From the NCBI GenBank assembly GCA_025435555.1, contig JAIWWG010000101.1, positions 1 through 64,000 of the forward strand: a stretch of 64,000 nucleotides of DNA. The letters run 5' to 3'. This document shows positions 44,255 to 54,900 of this stretch, in pieces. Source of the stretch: Chytriomyces cf. hyalinus JEL632 (lineage: Eukaryota; Chytridiomycota; Chytridiomycetes; Chytridiales; Chytriomycetaceae). Each line of letters begins with the position of its first letter. Position 1 is the stretch's first letter. The position numbers were made by a program, and so were the translations under genes. The notes below the pieces were generated by a model. It searched no databases. It worked only from the letters and a program-made list of their open reading frames with translations, and was not told the origin of the DNA.

Positions 44255-45332
44255 GGCATAGACTCTTCTATACCTTTGTCACTCTGCCCAGTCGTCGTGC
44301 GAGTCGGTCAAGCGTTGTTGTTCACAGGGCAGATTTTGAATATCAAAGTCATTGGTAAAATGTGTATTTCGAGTGTTGGAACCGTGTGAACCAAAACCGC
44401 GCTTTCTGTGTTACTGCACCACCCATAGTACTGAATCTTCGCATGCGTGATATGCGGTTGTGGTTGCCATTCTCCCTGGGCGCACTTACCTTCTAAAATA
44501 CGCGTCCACCTGCTGAGGATGTCTATTTATCCACAAAGGACCTCTGTGTGCATCGAGGACGGAAAGCAGCATGCTCTTCAAAAGCGAATTCATTCGAAAG
44601 TTCAAGAGTTTCACGAACCAATACCTTGATCGCCTCCCGCTATCAAGATCATAAACCATGCCACGTCTGTCGACTGACATCAGCCACGTGAACTGGCCTG
44701 ATCCTGTCGCTGCCACCCTATGAGAGTCAATATATTGATAAGGTAGCCTGCGATAACGCTGGGGTAGAATCTTTTCCGATTCGCCACGGGTTTATGGCTT
44801 TCTAACAATGCGGTGGTGCAATTATGTACTTACAGATTCATTGCCGATACTGGCTGACTGCATGCTAAGCTGACATATATCTCGACTCCAAGACCCATAG
44901 AGCAGGACCCCCAGGACTTTATCGAATCCGAACTGGTGTTTAAAAGCCCGTCGAACGATATGTCGTATATCCATCATCAATATGCGTGAGAGAACTCGCA
45001 CATTGCAGATTCGAAGCATAGAGCTGCGAAGTGAACCTAAAATTGGCAATGAGCTTTCACATTTACCGCCCGCCCATTCAAGGCGCGATCGAAGATAACG
45101 CTTTGTCCTGGACATGCATCCATCGCACGCTGATTTGACCTGGCGCGTCAATTCGATTGGACGCTCTGTCCGTCGTATTATGGTATAATTGGATAATAGC
45201 AGCCACTGACAAGAACTCTGCCGCACTGTCGTCAGTCATTGACAGTTACCTCCAAAGAATTTCTTGCGGCATTTTCGGACTCATGATTCTCATGTGCACA
45301 GCAGGTGTGCCGCAACTTTAGCGCCAACATAT
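44255..45332. other. Possible coding remnants between family copies
   Basis: The minus strand shows protein-like pieces in different frames, for example from 45,239 downward (MTDDSAAEFLSVAAIIQLYH) and near 45,000 (THIDDGYTTYRSTGF). An 8-kDa frame lies at 44486-44716. They could be short exons of one gene or a decayed gene. I could not build a model. Confidence 0.3.
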
Positions 45333-46208
45333 TCAGGGAAGCATGCAAAGTGCGGCTATCACTGGACGAATTCTCTCTGATTTCATGAAAGAGAAGTGGA
45401 ACGCGAAGATGGAATGTGGAAGTCGACTTCGGGGAGAATCATCCGAAGAGAATCGCCCCTCATCTGTCTCCACATCCGACTGCACTTCCTTCTTGTGACG
45501 CAATGTCTCTGGAATCGTCGCCAAAGTATTCCACCCAATGTGACCCGCTTTCTTCATCCCCTTGAGCATCAGTTCGTTCAGGATGTCCGCATTCCCAGCA
45601 TAATGCAATTTTCGAGCTCGATTTACGCACCCAGCGACAAAATCCAGTGCTTCCCTCCCGCGGCACGCCCAATACCGTTTGAAACTGGATTCGACGAGAT
45701 ATTGAAGGAGTGAAGCCACTGTTGTTCCGTCATATTCTACGTATCCTGGGTGGGTTTTTGGACCGCCGAATGGCTTCGGCGACGCAGGTTGGAACGCAAG
45801 TCCAGCAGTGATATATATAAGCCGACTTGGGGATACTTTGGAATTTGAAAAGAAGGACTGGATGGCTGAAGACGACTTTTTTATAATGGAAGGTCTGCTC
45901 TTCTCGGATTCGCAAATTGAGACGGTCAGGCTGCCGCATGGAACATCGTGGGAGAATCGAAGTACGCTCTGAGGACGGGTGTAGATTATAAAGCGGTCAG
46001 CTTGGAAGGCGGATTTGGTTGCGAATTTTGACGCATCTGAACGTAATAGTATCGACAGTGGATCCAACATGTGAACGTTAGTGCAATGGCGATGGCGATT
46101 CTTGAGTATCGCGATGAAAACGTACCGCTCGTAGTGGGGATGTCTGCAGCCATGGTTTTCATGGATGTTGGAGTGCTTGCGGCTAAAGACTGGGATAAAT
46201 GCGAGCAA
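45333..46208 (-). CDS. Unknown duplicated-family protein, copy 2
   Basis: A 291-residue frame sharing the core of copy 1 (SLTVSICESEKSRPSIIKK to NELMLKGMKKAGHIGWN). Upstream, another frame contains a likely membrane span (SRYSRIAIAIALTFTCWIHC at ~46,050-46,140), so a spliced product with a transmembrane segment before the core is possible. The C-terminal end differs from copy 1 and may be read-through into non-coding sequence. Function unknown. Confidence 0.5.
   Translation of the reverse strand: MLAFIPVFSRKHSNIHENHGCRHPHYERYVFIAILKNRHRHCTNVHMLDPLSILLRSDASKFATKSAFQADRFIIYTRPQSVLRFSHDVPCGSLTVSICESEKSRPSIIKKSSSAIQSFFSNSKVSPSRLIYITAGLAFQPASPKPFGGPKTHPGYVEYDGTTVASLLQYLVESSFKRYWACRGREALDFVAGCVNRARKLHYAGNADILNELMLKGMKKAGHIGWNTLATIPETLRHKKEVQSDVETDEGRFSSDDSPRSRLPHSIFAFHFSFMKSERIRPVIAALCMLP
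45538..45947. repeat. Near-identical 410-bp duplication, unit 2
   Basis: Partner of 43551-43960. The neighbouring coding sequence of the two paralogues is clearly more diverged than this block. Confidence 0.88.
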
Positions 46209-46936
46209 GTGTCGGTGAGTCTCTTCGTAACCTTTACATAAGATATCGTTTTCAAGTTGGGGAGCGTGACGAACTTGTTAGAGCCGCCTCTGGAAGGGGC
46301 GATCCGTGTCCATTTTGCACTTGAGTTTGCTGGTGTAAAATCTTTGCACATGATTTGGTTCCAAAAAACTTTGCAAAGAAAAGGTGGTTGACACGTTTTC
46401 CACGCGCATTTGCGATTCGATATTCGCGCAACTTTCCTTGTTGGCCCATCCTCCCTCCGTAGATGTGTGCCGGAGCATATGCGTCAGCTGCCGAAGCCAT
46501 CCTTCTTATCGTATGGCGGCAGTTTGATTCAGTTCGTCCTCTCAAAATTCAAAACTGCGTGGGAACCAGGACGACAGAGGATCGGAATATACATATATTG
46601 TTACTAAATGTTTTCTGGCTATTAAGGTGTGGGAACTCCATGCGAAAATAAAGATACGCGCATTGTTTTCTGTTCGAAAAACCTCAAGATTTCGAAGCAA
46701 ACGGCGACATAAAGTGTTCACGTTTGATCCTTGCGAAGCATCCAACCAAATGCAGGTGGTCCATAAGCAGTAGAAGGGGTAGTTTGTTTAATTTTGAAAA
46801 AAGGGGGGCAATCTGATAAAGCGGAAGAAGGACAGCCATTGAACTACTAAGACCACGAACGTGGCTTTTTAGGATTACGACTTGAAGAAAAGGAAACGAA
46901 AAACAGATCTGCGAGAAGGAAAATAACCAGTGTTAC
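46209..46936. other. Unassigned region between WSC unit and family copy 2
   Basis: Several overlapping minus-strand frames (46252-46545, 46278-46478, 45986-46351) look partly protein-like but switch frame. They may be exons linking the WSC unit to the family core. No model is supportable. Confidence 0.3.
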
Positions 46937-47438
46937 CTGCCATTGCAACAACCGAGCAGCTTTTCGATTCATCCTTGATTGAATACACGCTGAAATACGT
47001 GGACTCGTTCGCGCGACCACCGCAGGTGAGACAGTTGTTATCGGGGCATGGTCTCGAACAAAATCTGTCGGGGACTTGTTTCAGAGCATCTCCGATTTGA
47101 ATTGACTCGCATTTTTTTTTTCATTTTGACGAGCAGCTGCAAAAGTTGGCGGGGGATACTTGGAACCTCACAAAGTAAGGATCATCTGGCCCGGGCTGCA
47201 AGCAAATGTTTACACAAATGTCAGCGGCGAAATACGGCATCGTGTAGGCCCACGCGCGATCTTGTTGGTCTTCAAAGCATCCTGTGTCGGGCACTTGTTT
47301 GTGATTTAAATGGCGCGAAAGTACATGCCCCGCTGGCACACTACCTTGCACAATGAATGCAAAGTGAAAGCCAATTAGAATGAGAGGAGAGCGCCGCAGC
47401 CAGGCTGGGAGGTAAGTCATGTATGCTCGAAGCGCCAT
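46937..47438 (-). CDS. WSC-domain secreted or membrane protein, partial
   Basis: Starts MALRAYMTYLPAWLRR followed by a hydrophobic stretch (SPLILIGFHFAFIVQG) that can act as a signal peptide. A WSC-type domain follows: TGCFEDQQDRAWAYTMP, ADICVNICLQPGPDDPYFV, CESIQIGDALKQVPDRFCSR, PCPDNNCLTCGG and STYFSVYSIK. WSC domains bind cell-wall glycans or act as wall-stress sensors in fungi. Between PYFVRFQ and CESIQIG the frame changes around a run of ten A (minus strand), so there is either an intron or a frameshift. The exon ends at a GTAACA donor near 46,937; downstream exons are not identified. Confidence 0.5.
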
Positions 47439-47981
47439 CTCGTACTCGGAAAACCCAGATTCGCAGTGTCCAATTTTCGAAAGCTGTGGCTGGTCATCCT
47501 GGCCGAATGATCTGAGGAGGGAGGGCGGTTCTCATCTCCTGCAAACCCCAGTAGCAGCTTCTGCTTTGTCTTATTGAAAGTCTTTCTGTAAAAAACCTTG
47601 TTGCCACTATGACTAAAATCTCTTTCTCCTGGGAATATTTCCACAGCTTTCGCACTTGGAGATTCCTGTAGATGGAGGAGTGATGCGGACTGGACCTGCT
47701 TGTATGAAAAGAACCTTCCATGCCTCGCTGCTTCGACTTCGATGATGATGGATGGCATTGCTAACGTTTTCAAAAATAGTTTTCTTCCATTACGGGGAAA
47801 ACGCGTGCATCACAGTATGACTGACCATACTGTACCACCAAATAAACAAGTAATGTGCCTGGGTCCGTAACCCACATTCATTTCCATCAGCTGCCACAAA
47901 AAAAAAAGAAAAGAAAGGACGTGCACATGCAGCCACTGCTGCTACTGTTGACGAATGAAAGAAAAGAATCTTCGCAGCCAT
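47439..47981. other. Intergenic region
   Basis: Holds a 118-residue minus-strand frame (47417-47773) with no recognisable features. Otherwise upstream sequence of the WSC unit and 3' flank of the thioredoxin gene. Confidence 0.4.
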
Positions 47982-48457
47982 TCAAACTGACGCCGTATGC
48001 TTCTCCACAAACTGCTTCACAAACTCCTCATTCCTCAGCCCAACAAACGTTTCCACCAACGCACCGTCCCGAAACACACCCACAGTCGGCAACGACGCAA
48101 TCCCGTACTCGGCTGCCGTCTTTACAGCTTCATCCACATTCACTTTCACGAGAAACGTTTTTGGTGCAGGTTGCTGCGTTTGGATTGATTTCTTGAGGAT
48201 CGGTGCGAGCATGCGGCATGGACCGCACCAGCTGTTTTTTAATGAATGCACGAGGCAAGCGGTTAGTTCCGAGATTTGGTGTGTTTATGGGTTGATTACT
48301 CTGCGTAAAAGTCGACCACGACTGGCGTGGACCCGGCCAGTGCCAGTGTCTGTTTAAAGTCCGCGTCGGATCGTTCGACAACCGTTCCGAGCAATGCACC
48401 GACGGCAGAGGAGGAGGGCTTTGTTGAAAGGCTGCGTTTAAAGATTGTCTGGAGCAT
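47982..48457 (-). CDS. Mitochondrial-type thioredoxin
   Basis: Exons 48457-48300 and 48231-47982 give 135 residues; phase matches across the 68-nt intron. The N-terminus MLQTIFKRSLSTKPSSSA is basic and Ser/Thr-rich like a mitochondrial presequence. The thioredoxin fold follows: [20 protein letters not shown], with the redox motif WCGPC created exactly at the splice junction, then VKVNVDEAVKTAAEYGIASL, then PTVGVFRDGALVETFVG with the cis-proline. It reduces protein disulfides. Only exon 2 shows as an open frame, and it lacks the tryptophan context. The start lies 56 bp from the divergent LYRM2-like gene. Confidence 0.88.
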
Positions 48458-48513
48458 TTCAAATATTTTCTTTGGATAAAAGCGGTTTATATATATCCCC
48501 CCTGAAGCTTTTC
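48458..48513. promoter_or_regulatory. Compact bidirectional promoter
   Basis: Only 56 bp separate the start codons of the thioredoxin (minus) and LYRM2-like (plus) genes. It contains a TATATATA-type element near 48,488-48,495. Confidence 0.55.
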
Positions 48514-49110
48514 ATGTCAGCTGCGAAGGTGCCGAAGCTGGATCTGAAGCAGGTTTCTATACCCTCCATAATAACCTCATTCGGATCGAAGTACTCATCT
48601 GCTTCTATCACTCAGTTCATGCTGCGCATGCAAGTTCTCTCCCTGTATCGGTACTTCGTTCTAGATGAACAACGCAATCGAATCTCACACAGACCCATCA
48701 CCCCCGTAATCCAATCAGAAACATCCATCGCAGCCTCAAATCCGTCAAAAACACATCCGAACGCCATTTCATTCGCGACTGGGCACGCGCTGATTTCAAC
48801 CAATCTCGTTCCATCCAAGATCCTGTAAAAACAACATTCCATTTCGAACACAATTCCTCGTATTTATCGATGTGCACATACATTGCACGCATATATATAT
48901 ATTTTTTACTCGCAACAGGAATCCATCAAATACCTGTTATCAAAAGGAAAAGCCGAATACCACAACCTCCTCTCGAACCTGCACTTGAGCAAAAATACAA
49001 GCGAAACAACCGATATTATTACTGAGCAAGCGGGTTCCAATACGGATACCACGTCTCATCCTTCTGCAACACACTCGCACACGTTGAATCATGGCAAACG
49101 GCGCGGGTGA
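48514..49110 (+). CDS. LYRM2: LYR-motif protein, LYRM2-like
   Basis: Four exons, 48514-48552, 48616-48650, 48734-48824 and 48919-49110, give 118 residues; all phases agree. The product reads QFMLRMQVLSLYR, the LYR motif with upstream context as in LYRM2, then TSERHFIRDWARADFNQSR, a close match to the WAReEFkrNk segment of the family, then SIKYLLSKGKAEYHNLLSNL. LYR proteins are small mitochondrial matrix factors that bind acyl-ACP and assist respiratory complex assembly. The C-terminal ~37 residues are Ser/Thr-rich and unlike the family. Its last ~92 nt overlap the 3' coding end of INTS4 on the other strand. An AATAAA signal overlaps the stop. Confidence 0.78.
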
Positions 49111-51791
49111 ATAAAGCCGATGTCGGGCGGAGCGTCCATTCGTCAAACATTGAAGCGGGGAGGGTGGATGCGTCATGGGACTGGATGAGCTTGCATTTCA
49201 CGTGCTTGGAGTCTGTGTAGATGGTGGGGAAGAAGAGAATGGAATTATTAAAACAATAAACCCATCACCAGGGGGTCTTCCTTCACACGCACCTCCCAAA
49301 ACAAGTTTTGTCGAAAAAGAAAATCGCGCCTCATATGTCTCAACGGGTTCGAGACACTCAGAGTCAAGCGGCACGACAATCTGCTTCAAATTGGACAACT
49401 GCCAAATGCAAAATAAACTCTTGTCAGTTTAACAAGGAGGACAATCTTGTTAAGGTTGAAATACCTCAACAAGTACTGCAACACTGCCATCCTTCCAACT
49501 CCCACCAGATCGCCGCCAATTTTGCACGCTCCCTTCAAACTGAACAGGTACTGGGATATATTGAGCGCATTCGAGAGTTGCCGGCAACCCGTGTTCAACT
49601 GTGCAAGTGACTGTCCCGTTGAAGAAACGAACCCATCGAGCAACTTCAATTTTCGGGAGTTTATAGCTCGATATATAGGTTTTCAAAATTTCTAAATGGA
49701 CTGCACTGGTATCTGATGTGATGGGGGGTATCGCGGCAGTCTCTTTTTTGATTTTGTTGATAAGCTGCACGTGTTCCTGACTTGTGTTGGAAAAAAAGGT
49801 CAACCTTCAAAGAATGGATGGGCAAGTGAACAAACAATATACCTGTTGAGATACTCCAAACCACCATTAACCCCTTTCACCGCTGCAAAAGCAGCGCCCG
49901 CCTGCGCAAGGACCCCCAACTCCAGCAAACAACGCAACGTGCTCACCTCCAACCCCAAAAACACAGACAACAGCGCTCGCGTGAGGTTAAATAAACTGAA
50001 ACAAGTCCGCGAGATTTCGGCACACTGTTCGATGCAAGTTGAAGTGAAAGATCGGGTTTCGGTGGTTTGGAATACAAGCGATTGGATGGTTGCAGTGAGC
50101 TTGAAAGCTTGAATGCAGCCTTTGGCGAATACGGCCATGTGCATGTCGGGTTCCAAACGACAGATTTTATGCAATTGTCTGGATGAGAAAAAAAAGACTT
50201 TCAGCAAAACAAAAAAAAGGGGGGGAGCACCCGAGGTGGTAACTTTTTCGCACCTGCCAAATCCATCCAACATCTCAATACATGCACGAAATTCGAGCGC
50301 CGTCAAAAGATCTTGAGCATCGCGTGTGACTGAATTGAACGTTTCGCAAACAAAATCCATATTCGAGAGTGTTGTCATGGAAGTGGGGTTCATCAATTCG
50401 CTTGGTGCTTGGCCATGGTCCATGGGATGGTCAAAGTCCTTTTTTGGGGATAATCTCAAGTGAGTTGGCGGGGGGGGGGGGGGGGGGGGGGGATGAAGTG
50501 ATGGACGACAATCCTCACCTCCATCTTTGGGAAACATTGGGGATATTTTGCATTCAGGAAATACACTTGCCGGAATGTGTAGTTGGGCATGGATTCAAGG
50601 ATTATAGGGTGAGAAAACCCGGCATTGAAAATGAGGATCAAGTTTGCAATGTCTGAGTTTTTTGGAAATCAAAAGGTTGGGTTGGTCAGCCTTTCACTGT
50701 TTGTCATTGATATATTTGTCAGTGTCTCACGTGTTAAGCTGTCCAGGTTGACTTCTTGGGGTAAATAACGGTTATCAAGCTTCAACAGTCGATCCTTGTA
50801 TTCCTCTGTTTTTTAAAAGTGAGTAGGCAAATTGGGTGAATTCGGCGAAAGAAAAAAAAAGAAAAAGAAATCCACACTACCCACGTATCCAGGATGATTC
50901 ATGCCCAAGTCTCGAAAGCATACTAAAATCTTGGGTAAATCGCCGGGAAAGCGTTTCAAATTTCGATACAAGTGCATAATGACGCGTTTCAGGGAATCCA
51001 GGTCAACGAGTCGAAACAGTCTGCGCAACACATGAGTTCATTTTAAACACCATCTGATATGGATCATTTTACCCAAGGAGATCATATCCCAAGTGCCGCA
51101 TGTTTAGATTTACTGCATCAAGAGCCAGGAGCATGGTTGTTAATTGCATGACATTGAGAATGAGTGGAAAATGCGTTGCGATGCGTTTGATGTTTGTGAT
51201 TGCGGCAACGCGGACCGAAAACATTTCGTCGTTGAACATGTCTGGGTTTTTTTTTTTTTTTTGGCTTAGTCATAAAATCGACAATATGGACAATGAAATA
51301 GTCAGCGCACCAACAAGACAGTCCAGAGCTGAAGAGGCAAATGCAGGTGACTTTGTTGCAAGTGTGATTGTGCAGAGCGAGTCTGTAAAAGTAAATTCGG
51401 CATCGATGTAAATAAATAAATAAACAAATGGAAAATAAATAGATTACCGACTGCCGCCTTTCGCACAAGTTCGAATTCGTCTTCGCAGCCATGCACAAAG
51501 GCTCCGCATGCAGCTGTTGGCATGCGCTGCTGTTTCGGGTTTTTAGGTTCGGACTTTGTCAGAGACTGTTTCAGCATTTCCATGCCCCCTTTCGACCAAT
51601 CTGAATGCGCCAGTTTATAGAATGCCTTTGCGCGATCGACTGGATTTGCGCTTGCGATTGCCGCGATGGAGCAGTGGGCAAAGTCCATCTGTTTACGAGG
51701 TGTTTACAAAGTGAAAATAAATATAAATAAATAAATAAATAAATAAATAGGGAACAATATTCACCCCCAAATCACGTCCGAATCTGTCCAT
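49019..51791 (-). CDS. INTS4: Integrator complex subunit 4 homologue
   Basis: Multi-exon minus-strand gene starting MDRFGRDLG. Exon-encoded segments in order: MDFAHCSIAAIASANPVDRA, then TAACGAFVHGCEDEFELVRK, matching the CGALVHGLEDEFyeVR of INTS4. DMFNDEMFSVRVAAITNIKR then LNMRHLGYDLLG are HEAT repeats. Next are LYRNLKRFPGDLPKILVCFR, ANLILIFNAGFSHP and NYTFRQVYFLNAKYP, again as in INTS4. A helical region follows (QLHKICRLEPDMHMAVFAKG), and the C-terminal beta part ends YPYWNPLAQ. INTS4 scaffolds the snRNA- and mRNA-cleaving module of Integrator in animals. One intron contains a run of about 24 G. I rate the family assignment good but exon boundaries approximate. Confidence 0.75.
50469..50492. 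repeat. Poly-G tract in INTS4 intron
   Basis: About 24 consecutive G on the plus strand (C on the coding strand), an extreme homopolymer for this sequence. Its length may be uncertain in the assembly. Confidence 0.9.
51714..51750. repeat. (AATA)n microsatellite
   Basis: About eight AATA units within the first intron of INTS4. Confidence 0.85.
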
Positions 51792-51980
51792 TTCAGGTGC
51801 GTATTTATCGCCATACTTTCTTTCCGATTTGTCTCACTTTGGCCTCTGCAAAACATGCTTCTTCCGCTCTCTCAACGTGTTGCAAAAGGAAAAACTCGGT
51901 TCCAATTCACAGATAATTTTTTGCAAACAAAACGTGAAAATTTTGCCAAAGAGCACAACCACAACTCTACTTCGAATCGA

Positions 51981-54900
51981 ATGGACCCAGAAGCACCCGA
52001 CAAAGAACTTGAGGCAGCGCAAACGATCCTGATGATGATGGAGGTCGGGGCGGAGAGAGAGCCCGGCAACGACGGGCCCTCCGGCACCGGCGGTGAGTCA
52101 TCCGGGTCGGCGCTTGGATTGCGGCCACGCGTGAAGCCGTGCGAGGGTTGCAAGCGGAGGAGGAAGCGGTGTGATGCGGTGCGACCCGTCTGCGGGACGT
52201 GTGCCAAGCTGCGAGTGTCGTGCGAGTGGACTCCTGAGCATTCTTCCGGATTGGTGTCCACTATTGCCGCACACGGTGAGTATTTTCCGGACACAGTTTG
52301 CTTGATTCTCTTTTTTTCGCATTTCCCCGCTTTCGGCTCTTTGTACCCGTTTCTGACGTGGGATGCCCGCTTTCGATCTGTGTCTGCAAATTCCCTTCTC
52401 CATCTTCACCTGCCTTCGAAAAATTTTTGCTGTCTGAAAAAGAAAAAACGCCTCCTTTTTTCAGTAATACTTTTCTTCTTCATTTTCCACCCCCTTCTAT
52501 CTTGATGTCTTTCTGTTTTTCCCTTTTTTCTTCCTCTGATTTTCGCTCTTTTTTTCCCTTTTTTTTCCCTTTTTTTTCCCTTTTTTTTCCTTCTTTTTTT
52601 TTCATTTATTTCACCCACTCACTCACTCACTCACTCACTTACACTCACAACCAGACTCAGCGCAACGCGCGGAATCACCATGTGAATCATGCCACCTGGA
52701 TAAAACCCATTGCGATCAAACATTCCCAGTCTGCACCCCATGTCTAGGCAAACCCAACCAATGCAAGTATCCGACGCCAACCATATCTGAAAACACGACC
52801 CCATCTTCCCCAAGTCCTTCCGCAACCAGCAGCCTCGCTGTAGCACCTCAAACAGACAAACCAACAAACAACATTCAGCCAACCCAAATCCAGCAGCAAA
52901 TCACTCAGCACCGGACAAAACCAAGCTGCTCAACTTGTCGAACATTTAACCGCGAATGCAACGCGGCGCGTCCTTCCTGCTCATCCTGTATCGCGCACAA
53001 CACTCCGGGAACCTGTGAATACCGTGGCAGAAGGCGCAAGGATCCGCGGTTGATGAGTTGTGCACGGTGTCAGCGTCTTCATTTAAAATGCGACAATGCA
53101 AGACCCTCCTGTGGAGAGTGTTCGAAAAGAGGTCGGGACGGGGCGGCCGGATGTCAATATGCAAGACACGATCCTGTTGCCACCATTGGGAGTGGTGGTC
53201 CGTCTCTCATCTCAATGGAAACAGAAGAGGCAAAAATAGAAAGGAAAATGAGCTTTGGAAGCGATGTTTCACCGCAGTCCTTGGAGTCGGGCAGTGTCGT
53301 TGCAATTGAGGAAGGTTTTCGCAACGTTCAGATGGACGTTGCAGAACCAGAGCAGGAAAATGAGCAAAGTACATCCAGTTCAAGTGCATGCGCCATGGAA
53401 GCGCATACGTCTGCTATGGACTCACAAGTCCAGCGACGAAACGACGAGCAATTGGAAGGACATGATCACCAGCCTCAGTATCCGAGGTACAATGACGCAG
53501 GTCCGAAAAAAGCAGGCCCTGTTGGAGAGTCAGGAGATGCATTGATTGCTGGATCTCGAGCTGTGATTCAGTCACTTTTCACGGACGCACCTGCGGCACA
53601 ACAACCGACTGAAAAGAGCTTACACACTGATGGTGGAGGAGGTAGAAAAACACTCCGCGCAATATCCTCAGGAGAAGACAGTGCATCCAACTCGGAAGGC
53701 AACGGTGGGGATGACAACAACGCTGGAAAGGAAGGAAATGCCAGCGGCGACGATTCATCCTCATCTCAAGAGCGGCATCATCGACACAACCAACACACAT
53801 TGCACGTTCAACGCCAGCAGAACAAAGAACAAGCTCAGCGTGTGCAAGAACGGCGAGATAAAAAGCACGAGTTGGAGCAACATCACCAAGTCATGATTCA
53901 ACAACGCGTCGAGCAACAAATGACGGATCAGCAAGGAAAGGAAGTTGCTGACGAGTCTCCTTCTAATGGGCAGCAAGTGCAAAATCCGTTCCATCACCAT
54001 CACCATCACTACTATCATCATCACCATTATTCGAATGATGGATCCATCGAACAAGATCAGCCGGAGCAGCAGCAGCATCTAACTCAACAATACATGAACG
54101 AAACCTCTCCCTCAACGGTGTTGGCTTCACCTCGAGTGGAATCATATCCTGTCCATCCGATCTACCATCCGACCCAGGAAGCCCAACAACAATATCAACA
54201 ACGTCAACACCAACAATATCAAGAACAGCTGCAATACCAGCATCAACAACAACAGCGGAATCAACAATTTCAACATCCGCAGGCGCTTTCACAATATGGA
54301 AGCCATTATTACCAACAACAATACGACCATGGGCAACTTCAACAACAGCAGCAACAGCAGAATCATCAACATCAACAGATGGCGCAGCAGCAGCGTCAGT
54401 ATCAACAACAACCTTCAACCGACATGCAGCAATCTCAGCAACAACAACAGGGTCAACATCATCACCACCATGTCTACTACCACCAAGTAGCCTCTGCTCC
54501 GTTGGGAAGATTCACATCATCTGCGCCATCAGCACCAACTACTACGCAATCAGTTCCTTCTGCAGCATCCCAAAAAACTGTTTCAAAGCCAACGAAATCA
54601 GTTGCATCAGCGGCGAAACCACCAGTCGCTCAACCCGCCGCAGCAAACTTGGCCTCAAAAACGCGTATCGCAAGCTGCTGGACTTGCTACAAAAAGAAGG
54701 TGAAATGTGACCGTTCTCGGCCGCGATGTGGTTTCTGTCACGCGCGGGGACTCGCATGTGAATACCCAAGTCCGAAAGCGGGTGGTGGTGGTGGTGGTGA
54801 TGAAATCTTGGGTGCTGCCGAAATTATTACACCCAGTGTAACGATTGCTCATCATCAGTCGGCTGAAAAATCGAGGGTATCCACTGATTTGCGAGGTCAG

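Noticed and set aside
53761-54418. Leu- and Val/Asp-rich minus-strand frames
   Set aside because: Antisense shadows of the His/Gln-rich stretch of the five-cluster protein.
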